10,837 nucleotides of DNA from a bacterium (GTDB taxonomy: Bacteria; Bacillota_I; Bacilli_A; RF39; UBA660), in NCBI GenBank assembly GCA_029012525.1, contig JAQXMG010000102.1, forward strand, positions 1 through 10,837. The letters run 5' to 3'. The position numbers were made by a program, and so were the translations under genes. A model generated the notes under the pieces. That model was not told the DNA's origin and made no database searches. It saw nothing but the letters and a program-made list of their open reading frames with translations. This document shows, piece by piece, positions 6,355 through 10,837 of this stretch (position 1 is its first letter; each line of letters starts with the position of its first letter).

Positions 6355-7086
6355 TTATTTTTTTCTTACAAATTTATTTTCATAATCACTACAAACAGGC
6401 ATAACATAATATCCTCTCAAATCATCAAAAGTTTCCCAATTATCTTTTAATGTTAAAACATTTATTATAAATGACTTTGACTCTTTACTATACATAAGAG
6501 AATTAACACATTTTTTAGATTTAATTGATACATCATTTTTATTATCTATTAAAATACATAACTGACTATTATTTCCTATTAATTTTCTAAATTTAGAAAC
6601 AAAAACTTCAAGATCTAGATAAGGAATTTTTACATTCTTTAAGTCACCATTAAAATTACCTGTTTCTAAATAATAATGATATTCTTCTTTATAAAAATTT
6701 TTGGTATTCTTTAACTCTTCTAAAAGTTTATATAAACTATTAATAGTTATAGTTTTATCATATAAAAAATAATTATTAATCTTATCTAAAAAAATTTTAC
6801 TATCTAATTTATTAAATAAATAATCCTGTTTTAATTTTTCAAGCAAAGCAATAGCTATACTAAAATTAAGATATTCACTACAAATTGTGTTTAAAGTAAC
6901 ATTATCAAAAAACTTTTTAACTTCTTTTTTAGGCAGTCCAAAATCATCAACATAGACAATAATAGGAACATTGCTATTACAAACAATTTTATTATAACTA
7001 GAAATCTTTTTAGCTATTTCTGTTTTAAAATTATCATCTTCAAAATAAATAAAACTATTTATTTCACTATAGAACATATTATTCAT
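6355..7086 (-). CDS. Hypothetical protein, possible degenerate ATPase-like domain
   Basis: This 243-residue soluble protein is rich in Asn, Lys, Phe and Tyr. No signal peptide, membrane segment or Cys cluster is seen. I do not recognise it with confidence. A hydrophobic strand ending in an acidic residue (IVYVDDFG, about 42-49), a second one (LCILIDN), and a C-terminal block with FIINVLTL and a DDLRGYYVMP segment loosely recall the order of motifs in ORC/CDC6-like bacterial ATPases. A Walker A loop (GxxxxGKS/T) is absent, so ATPase activity is not supported. AGGAGG (7098-7103) lies 11 bases before the ATG, a slightly long spacing. The gene appears to stand alone between the guaD terminator and the tRNA-Gln promoter, with no clear terminator after it. 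It could be a lineage-specific protein or the remnant of a larger one. Confidence 0.6.
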   Translation of the reverse strand: MNNMFYSEINSFIYFEDDNFKTEIAKKISSYNKIVCNSNVPIIVYVDDFGLPKKEVKKFFDNVTLNTICSEYLNFSIAIALLEKLKQDYLFNKLDSKIFLDKINNYFLYDKTITINSLYKLLEELKNTKNFYKEEYHYYLETGNFNGDLKNVKIPYLDLEVFVSKFRKLIGNNSQLCILIDNKNDVSIKSKKCVNSLMYSKESKSFIINVLTLKDNWETFDDLRGYYVMPVCSDYENKFVRKK

Positions 7087-7110
7087 ATACTCAAAATCCT
7101 CCTAAATATA

Positions 7111-7121
7111 ATTATATTATA
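7111..7121 (-). promoter_or_regulatory. Overlapping TATAAT -10 candidates before the 243-residue gene
   Basis: Two overlapping TATAAT hexamers on the minus strand lie 8-18 bases before the AGGAGG site. No -35 match is visible in the very AT-rich sequence upstream, so the exact start cannot be chosen. Confidence 0.35.
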
Positions 7122-7144
7122 CTATATATAATAATATTTTTGTT

Positions 7145-7175
7145 AATAAAAAATAGTAGGTAAAAATACCTACTA
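7145..7175 (-). terminator. Intrinsic terminator of guaD
   Basis: A perfect 9-bp stem, TAGTAGGTA with TACCTACTA, and a 4-base loop are followed by TTTTTTAT on the minus strand. The first three bases of the stem are the TAG stop codon of the deaminase gene. Confidence 0.88.
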
Positions 7176-7652
7176 ATACATTTTTTTATTATTTATTTTA
7201 CTAAATTCATCGAATACTTTTTTAGCATCATCATTTTCAATATGATGTAGTTTTAAAAGATTTTTATCTTCACCTTTTAAATAAGAGTAAATAATATCAT
7301 CTCTAAAACCTATTTCATCTGCATCTTTTTTTGTATTACAATAATATACTTCTTTAATATTTGACCATATAATAGCAGATAAACACATTGGACATGGTTC
7401 AGCACTTGTATATAAAATACAATTGCTTAAATCATGAGTATTTAAAATCTTTGAAGCTGTTCTTATTGCATTTATTTCAGCATGAGCTGTTGCATCATGA
7501 CTTTCAACAACAGTATTGTGACAACTACAAATAATTTTTCCATTACAAACTATAACAGCTCCAAAAGGACCTCCATTATTATAATTATTTTTTAAATTAT
7601 ATCTTGATTCTTCTATTGCTTTTTCTATTGCTATATTATCTATTTCATTCAT
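7173..7652 (-). CDS. guaD: Guanine deaminase (GuaD-type cytidine-deaminase fold)
   Basis: This zinc hydrolase is predicted to convert guanine to xanthine and ammonia in purine salvage and nitrogen recovery, in the cytosol. The 159 residues carry the zinc site HAE (H57 ligand, E59 proton shuttle) and PCPMC (C87, C90 ligands). GGPFGAVIV (27-35) and SHDATAHAE match the small deaminase fold. Three features favour GuaD over the tRNA deaminase TadA: the TSAEPCPMC block, the DADEIGFRDDIIYSYL region (110-125), and the C-terminal NNKKMY, which parallels the NKKEY end of Bacillus subtilis GuaD, where the tail closes the active site. AGAGGT lies a few bases before the ATG. A 390-base stretch without an intact gene precedes it. 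A related nucleoside or pterin deaminase is the main alternative. Confidence 0.85.
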   Translation of the reverse strand: MNEIDNIAIEKAIEESRYNLKNNYNNGGPFGAVIVCNGKIICSCHNTVVESHDATAHAEINAIRTASKILNTHDLSNCILYTSAEPCPMCLSAIIWSNIKEVYYCNTKKDADEIGFRDDIIYSYLKGEDKNLLKLHHIENDDAKKVFDEFSKINNKKMY

Positions 7653-7673
7653 AAATTTACCTCTTTTTAATTA

Positions 7674-7949
7674 TTAAATTATTTTTTCTTCATCTATCAT
7701 TTTACTAATGTTAGGTTCATCAAAATAAATAGTTTATACATATCTGTTGTTTCTAATAAAGAAGTTTTATTTTGATTGTTTTTCTCCATATCAATAGTTT
7801 TTATTCTTAATAAATAATGTCATTATTATTTTTTGAATCTAATGAAATATATTATTTATGGTAAGTAAAACTACAAATTTATATTCAAAATTACCACATT
7901 TCATTGAGTAATAGTAACAAATAGAATTTAATAGCAATACAGCTATCAT
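7674..7949 (-). pseudogene. Possible decayed coding remnant upstream of guaD
   Basis: No intact gene fills this stretch, but several minus-strand fragments look peptide-like. A 36-codon ORF (7949-7839) encodes a hydrophobic, Cys-containing peptide without a ribosome site. A second run from an ATG at 7787-7789 reads MEKNNQNKTSLLETTDMYK. After a frame change near 7720-7735 another frame reads IYFDEPNISKMIDEEKII and stops at 7674-7676, just before the guaD ribosome site. This is what a gene broken by stops and at least one frameshift would look like, but in DNA this AT-rich short open runs also arise by chance. I recognise no family. A non-coding leader of guaD is the other possibility. Confidence 0.25.
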
Positions 7950-7984
7950 TAAAAGACTTATTATCTTAGACTATTTGTAACTTA

Positions 7985-8013
7985 AGTATAACAGATAAGG
8001 CATCAAATGAAAA
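7985..8013 (-). promoter_or_regulatory. Promoter reading toward guaD
   Basis: The minus strand has TTTTCA (8008-8013, 4 of 6 to TTGACA), a 17-base spacer and TATACT (7985-7990) with a TGT extension. If used, it would start transcription near 7978 and give guaD a leader of about 325 bases, or transcribe the decayed region. Its -35 overlaps one arm of the inverted repeat at 8001-8035. Confidence 0.45.
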
Positions 8014-8035
8014 TAGTTTTTTTTAACATTTGATG
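8001..8035. repeat. 9-bp perfect inverted repeat around the -35 region
   Basis: CATCAAATG (8001-8009) and CATTTGATG (8027-8035) are exact inverted copies separated by 17 bases. No T-tract follows on either strand, so it is not a terminator. The arms are 26 bases apart centre to centre, and the pair overlaps the -35 of the guaD-directed promoter, as an operator for a dimeric regulator might. No regulator can be named. Confidence 0.45.
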
Positions 8036-8063
8036 AATTTAATTATGACCTTTTTGTAGTAAT

Positions 8064-8091
8064 GAACAAAAAAAGTTCCATAATGGAACTT
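8064..8091 (-). terminator. Intrinsic terminator of the perR-rbr operon
   Basis: The perfect 8-bp stem AAGTTCCA/TGGAACTT with loop TTA is followed by TTTTTG on the minus strand. The stem starts directly after the TAG stop codon of the flavoprotein gene. Confidence 0.88.
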
Positions 8092-9495
8092 CTAAACATG
8101 ATAAATGTTAGTATATTCAGATATTTCTCTATTTGTAGTTACAATATCATTATTATTTAAATCATGAATATCATTATGACCAGTAATTCTTGCAAATGTT
8201 TTTAATTCATCATTTACTACTTTTAAATAATTATAAAGTCTTTCTGATGATATATCAATTTTAAGTCTATTTTCAAGAGTTTGTTCTTGAGTTGCTACTC
8301 CTACTGGACATTTGCCTGTTTCACAAATTCTATATTGTTGACAAGCAATAGACATCATTGCAGCAGTACCAATAGCAACAGCAGTTGCACCCATTGCTAA
8401 AGCTTTAGCAATATCACTAGATACCCTAAAACCGCCAGTTATAACCAAATCAATATCTAAATTATGATCATTTAAATATTTTTTAGCACGATATAAAGCG
8501 TAAATAGTTGGAACAGAAGTAGCATCTTTTATTATTTTTGGACTTGCTCCAGTTGCGCCACCTCGACCATCTATAGTTATAAAATCAGGATTAGCATAAG
8601 TAATATATTCCAAATCTTGTTCAATATGACCTGCAGCTATTTTTACGCCAATTGGTCTTCCTTTGCTTCTTGTTCTTAATTCATCAACAAAGTTTTTTAA
8701 GTCTTCCTTGCTATTAATATTAGAAAACTTAGAAGGACTAATAATATCTTCTCCGACTTTTTTACCACGAATTTTTGCTATTTCTTCAGTGACTTTAATT
8801 CCAGGCAAATGTCCTCCCATACCAGGTTTTGTTGCTTGACCAATTTTTATTTCAATGGCATCACTAGTTTCTAAGTTTTCATCAGTAAAACTATATAAAT
8901 TTGGAATGATTTCAAAAATATATTTGTAAGCTGATTCCTTTTCTTCAGGAAGAATTCCTCCTTCACCACTACACATAGCAGTTTTTGCTTTAGCACTACC
9001 CTTAGCAAGAGCAACTTTGGCACTTTTTGATAAAGCACCAAAAGACATATGAGTAATATAAACAGGAGAATCAATTACCATTGGCTTTTTAGCATGTTTT
9101 CCAATAACTGTTTGAAGACAAACCTCATCACTTTCTAGAAGTGGTGCTGGATTTAATTGATTACCAAGAATTAAAATATCATCCCAAGAAATAACTTTTT
9201 TGGTTGTACCCATCGCTGAAATAATACTTTTACCACTTTCTGCCATTTTATGAATATCTTTCATATATGTTTCTTTTTCATCTTCATTTCTAATATATTC
9301 TTTTAAATAATCAGCAATTGTATTGTTAATGTTATTTTCTTGTTCTTGATGTTTTTCTTCTTTTATTTCTACAAAACTTGTTTTCGCTTCACCACACATT
9401 GGACAAGTCCAATCATCTGGTAGATCTTCAAATGGTACTTCTTCTTTTGCATCGTCATAAATATAACCACATAGTATACAACGATATTTTTTCAT
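8092..9495 (-). CDS. Rubredoxin fused to FMN/Fe-S glutamate-synthase-type domain
   Basis: Residues 1-43 are a rubredoxin: CILCGYIYDD (C6, C9) and CPMCGEAKTSF (C31, C34) hold one iron. A charged linker (about 44-60) leads to a domain (about 85-467) matching the central and FMN part of glutamate synthase large subunit. Its landmarks are CSGEGG (175-180), KPGMGGHLPG (223-232), DGRGGATGASP (309-319), GGFR (354-357) and three cysteines, C385, C391 and C396, in the CPVGVATQ region that binds the 3Fe-4S cluster. The amidotransferase and C-terminal GXGXG domains of full GltB are absent, so glutamine-dependent glutamate synthesis is unlikely from this protein alone. It lies 19 bases after rubrerythrin and shares the PerR-box promoter, which suggests an electron-transfer role toward rubrerythrin. 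That is inference. AAGGA lies nine bases before the ATG. Confidence 0.88.
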   Translation of the reverse strand: MKKYRCILCGYIYDDAKEEVPFEDLPDDWTCPMCGEAKTSFVEIKEEKHQEQENNINNTIADYLKEYIRNEDEKETYMKDIHKMAESGKSIISAMGTTKKVISWDDILILGNQLNPAPLLESDEVCLQTVIGKHAKKPMVIDSPVYITHMSFGALSKSAKVALAKGSAKAKTAMCSGEGGILPEEKESAYKYIFEIIPNLYSFTDENLETSDAIEIKIGQATKPGMGGHLPGIKVTEEIAKIRGKKVGEDIISPSKFSNINSKEDLKNFVDELRTRSKGRPIGVKIAAGHIEQDLEYITYANPDFITIDGRGGATGASPKIIKDATSVPTIYALYRAKKYLNDHNLDIDLVITGGFRVSSDIAKALAMGATAVAIGTAAMMSIACQQYRICETGKCPVGVATQEQTLENRLKIDISSERLYNYLKVVNDELKTFARITGHNDIHDLNNNDIVTTNREISEYTNIYHV

Positions 9496-9514
9496 TATTT
9501 ATTTTCCTTAACTT

Positions 9515-10054
9515 TTAATAATTTTCACATTTAAGTTCAAAATAAGCTTTTTTATGAGCACATACTGGACATACTTCTGGTGCTTTTTTACCAACTACAA
9601 CATGTCCACAATTTCTACATACCCAGATGCAATCTCCATCTTTACTAAATACTTTTTCATCTTCAACATTCTTTAGTAATTTACGATATCTTTCTTCATG
9701 AGTTTTTTCAATTGCTCCAACCATTTCAAATTTTCTAGCGATAGCTTCAAATCCTTCTTCACGAGCTACTTTTGCAAATTCAGCATACATATCTGTCCAT
9801 TCATAATTTTCTCCTTCTGCTGCATCTAATAAATTTACTTTTGTTTCAGGAACTTCTCCATCATGTAATTCTTTAAACCACATTTTAGCATGTTCTTTTT
9901 CATTATTAGCAGTTTCTTCAAAAATAGCTGCTATTTGTTCATAACCATCTTTTCTAGCTTTACTTGCATAATAAGTATACTTATTTCTTGCTTGGCTTTC
10001 TCCTGCGAATGCTGCCATTAAATTTTGTTCTGTTTTACTTCCTTTTAATTCCAT
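9515..10054 (-). CDS. Rubrerythrin as a probable separate product from an internal start
   Basis: The ATG at 10052-10054 begins MELKGSKTEQNL, the usual way a rubrerythrin starts, and is preceded at six bases by AGGAGGAGGA. The resulting 179 residues have normal rubrerythrin length with the full diiron and rubredoxin-like sites. This start would yield stand-alone peroxidase from the same reading frame that makes the PerR fusion. In anaerobes perR and rbr genes are often neighbours, so the fused frame may derive from a simple two-gene operon. Which form dominates cannot be told from sequence. Confidence 0.6.
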   Translation of the reverse strand: MELKGSKTEQNLMAAFAGESQARNKYTYYASKARKDGYEQIAAIFEETANNEKEHAKMWFKELHDGEVPETKVNLLDAAEGENYEWTDMYAEFAKVAREEGFEAIARKFEMVGAIEKTHEERYRKLLKNVEDEKVFSKDGDCIWVCRNCGHVVVGKKAPEVCPVCAHKKAYFELKCENY

Positions 10055-10432
10055 AAAATTTCCTCCTCCTAAACAATCATTACATAATCCAGATAAAGTT
10101 ATATCAATACTTTCAACTTTAAAACCTTTAAGTTCATTAGAATCATAGATACATTTTGAATTACAAACATCAAATATTTTTCCACAATTATCGCAGATAA
10201 AATGTTGATGATTTTTCTCGCAAATATAATCAAAATGATCAACTCCAGATCTTGTTTTAATTCTTTTTATTTGATTACAATCAACAAGTTCATTTAAGAC
10301 TCGATAAATGGTTCCTAAACTAATATTTGAAATAGTTTTTCTAGCTTCTTTATATATATCAAAAGCAGTTAAATGGTCAAAACTATTGCTAACTATTTCA
10401 TATACTAATTTTCTTTGTTTAGTATTTCTCAT
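9515..10432 (-). CDS. PerR-family repressor fused in frame to rubrerythrin
   Basis: Residues 1-120 are a complete Fur/PerR protein with recognition helix SLGTIYRVLNEL (38-49). A regulatory metal site like that of PerR is formed by H20, D68, H75, H77 and D88, and a structural zinc site by C80, C83, C117 and C120. Asp rather than Glu at position 88 favours peroxide-sensing PerR. Residues 127-305 are a complete rubrerythrin: a four-helix diiron domain with E145, E178-x2-H181 and E242-x2-H245, then a rubredoxin-like tail (C272, C275, C288, C291). Rubrerythrin reduces hydrogen peroxide. The junction LGGGNF (121-126) has no stop codon and is encoded by what looks like rubrerythrin's own Shine-Dalgarno site, so a separate rubrerythrin may also be made. 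The PerR start is fixed by a TAG two codons upstream. A lost stop codon or a sequencing error could explain the fusion. Confidence 0.9.
   Translation of the reverse strand: MRNTKQRKLVYEIVSNSFDHLTAFDIYKEARKTISNISLGTIYRVLNELVDCNQIKRIKTRSGVDHFDYICEKNHQHFICDNCGKIFDVCNSKCIYDSNELKGFKVESIDITLSGLCNDCLGGGNFMELKGSKTEQNLMAAFAGESQARNKYTYYASKARKDGYEQIAAIFEETANNEKEHAKMWFKELHDGEVPETKVNLLDAAEGENYEWTDMYAEFAKVAREEGFEAIARKFEMVGAIEKTHEERYRKLLKNVEDEKVFSKDGDCIWVCRNCGHVVVGKKAPEVCPVCAHKKAYFELKCENY
10061..10070 (-). promoter_or_regulatory. Internal ribosome binding site that also encodes the Gly-Gly-Gly linker
   Basis: AGGAGGAGGA, six bases before the internal ATG, is one of the strongest ribosome sites in the window. 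In the fused frame the same bases read as three GGA codons (residues 122-124). The codon before them is TTA (10070-10072), one base change from TAA, directly after the last structural cysteine codon of PerR. Confidence 0.75.
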
Positions 10433-10447
10433 AACCTAACCTCTTAT

Positions 10448-10462
10448 TAATAATGATTACTA
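10448..10462 (-). promoter_or_regulatory. PerR-box-like operator
   Basis: TAGTAATCATTATTA on the minus strand is a 7-1-7 inverted repeat that matches the PerR box TTATAATnATTATAA at 11 of 14 fixed positions. It begins four bases after the -10, so it covers the predicted start site. Binding there would block transcription, consistent with autorepression by the PerR encoded 15 bases downstream. A Fur-family protein other than this PerR could also bind. Confidence 0.65.
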
Positions 10463-10466
10463 TTTA

Positions 10467-10495
10467 AGTATATTACTTTATAAAGAAAAAATCAA
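10467..10495 (-). promoter_or_regulatory. Promoter of the perR-rbr-rubredoxin flavoprotein operon
   Basis: TTGATT (10490-10495), a 17-base spacer and TATACT (10467-10472) form the best -35/-10 pair in the window. Transcription would begin near 10460, inside the PerR-box-like repeat, giving a leader of about 28 bases. Confidence 0.7.
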
Positions 10496-10596
10496 CTTTT
10501 TTTATAATTATAGTTTCATATTTTTATACTATCAACATCAATTCTAAACTAATTAATACAGCAATTTATAAGTAATAATTATAAATTTACAAAATA

Positions 10597-10640
10597 AAAT
10601 TACTTTCAAATTATTTTGAGAGTAATTTTTCTATTTCATC
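10597..10640 (-). terminator. Stem-loop terminator after tRNA-Thr
   Basis: AAATTACTCTCAAA pairs over 14 bp (one G-U) with TTTGAAAGTAATTT around a 4-base loop, and the minus strand continues TTATTTTG. A T-run is also present on the other strand, so it may work in both directions. Between it and the perR promoter (10496-10596) I see no gene. Confidence 0.7.
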
Positions 10641-10667
10641 ACTAAAAATTTGAATTATCTTTAAATC

Positions 10668-10741
10668 TGGTGCTGAATGACTGAATTGAACAGTCCTCTG
10701 ATGCTTACCATGCATCTGTTTTACCACTAAACTAAATCAGC
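10668..10741 (-). tRNA. tRNA-Thr (anticodon GGT)
   Basis: The cloverleaf has acceptor GCTGATT with ATTCAGC, containing a T-T mismatch at pair 6-67. The D arm is GTTT-AGTGGTA-AAAC. The anticodon stem GATGC/GCATC holds loop ATGGTAA, giving anticodon GGT, which reads ACC and ACT. The T arm is GACTG-TTCAATT-CAGTC, then discriminator A and encoded CCA. G1-C72, C2-G71 and G34-G35 agree with threonine identity. It is on the short side (71 bases before CCA). Confidence 0.85.
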
Positions 10742-10749
10742 ATACTAAA

Positions 10750-10778
10750 ATTATAACAAAAGAAACTTTGATATGCAA
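10750..10778 (-). promoter_or_regulatory. Promoter of tRNA-Thr
   Basis: TTGCAT (10773-10778), a 17-base spacer and a perfect TATAAT (10750-10755) with a TGT extension lie nine bases upstream of the tRNA. The sequence beyond it to the window end shows no gene that I can support. Confidence 0.65.
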
Positions 10779-10837
10779 TCATTTCTTTTTCTCTTTTATA
10801 TTGTATTTTAAATTTTCAAAAAAGTTCAAAAAAGAAA

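Noticed and set aside
7839..7949. 36-codon hydrophobic ORF before guaD as a real small gene
   Set aside because: No Shine-Dalgarno site and no clear stop-to-start spacing; kept only as part of a possible remnant.
7653..8063. Purine riboswitch before guaD
   Set aside because: I could not find the conserved three-way junction core or a terminator/antiterminator pair near the guaD start.
8871..9074. Minus-strand ORF of 67 codons in another frame
   Set aside because: It overlaps the conserved flavoprotein domain in a shifted frame.
10503..10512. TATAATTATA palindrome upstream of the perR promoter as a second PerR box
   Set aside because: It is a 5-5 palindrome without the 7-1-7 layout and lies upstream of the -35 in very AT-rich DNA.
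1..10837. CRISPR array, transposase or phage genes
   Set aside because: No regularly spaced repeats, no transposase-like or phage-like proteins and no flanking insertion repeats were seen.

Overview
The window is a low-GC stretch in which every gene I can support lies on the minus strand, so transcription runs from high to low coordinates. Trp is read from TGG (for example the WCSSC motif), and TGA works as a stop inside two ATGA overlaps. This indicates the standard bacterial code, not the mycoplasma code. Strong AGGAGG ribosome sites, CCA encoded in the tRNA genes, a clostridial-type glutamyl-tRNA synthetase, a PerR regulator and rubrerythrin/rubredoxin proteins point to an anaerobic Bacillota, perhaps an uncultured gut lineage. 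The exact taxon cannot be read from the sequence.

Layout in transcription order. (A) 10837-10597: a tRNA-Thr(GGT) with its own promoter and terminator. (B) 10495-8064: a peroxide-stress unit with a good promoter, a PerR-box-like palindrome over the predicted start site, a PerR-family repressor fused in frame to rubrerythrin, then a rubredoxin-glutamate-synthase-type flavoprotein and a terminator abutting its stop codon. (C) 8063-7145: about 390 bases with no intact gene, holding a promoter, a 9-bp inverted repeat and what may be a decayed gene, followed by a guanine deaminase and its terminator. (D) 7121-6355: a hypothetical 243-residue protein. (E) 6323-4435: tRNA-Gln(CTG), gltX and tRNA-Glu(CTC), packed as one apparent transcription unit with a terminator. 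(F) 4405-2752: a 100-residue membrane protein and an exported surface-type protein. (G) 2737-50: a tight operon of cysteine desulfurase, a small cytosolic thioredoxin-like protein, a thioredoxin-CcdA membrane fusion and an 18-residue Cys-rich peptide, ended by a terminator. The first bases of a further gene may lie at the window edge.

Three modules look functionally coherent. In B, rubrerythrin needs electrons from a rubredoxin, and the next gene supplies a rubredoxin domain on a flavin/Fe-S protein, all behind a PerR site. In E, the synthetase expected to charge both tRNA-Glu and tRNA-Gln is made with one tRNA of each kind. In G, cytosolic thioredoxin, membrane CcdA and an extracytoplasmic thioredoxin domain form a complete thiol-electron relay, together with a sulfur-mobilising enzyme and a Cys-rich micro-peptide of unknown role. 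The most unusual single observation is the PerR-rubrerythrin fusion, whose linker glycines are encoded by the Shine-Dalgarno sequence of rubrerythrin.
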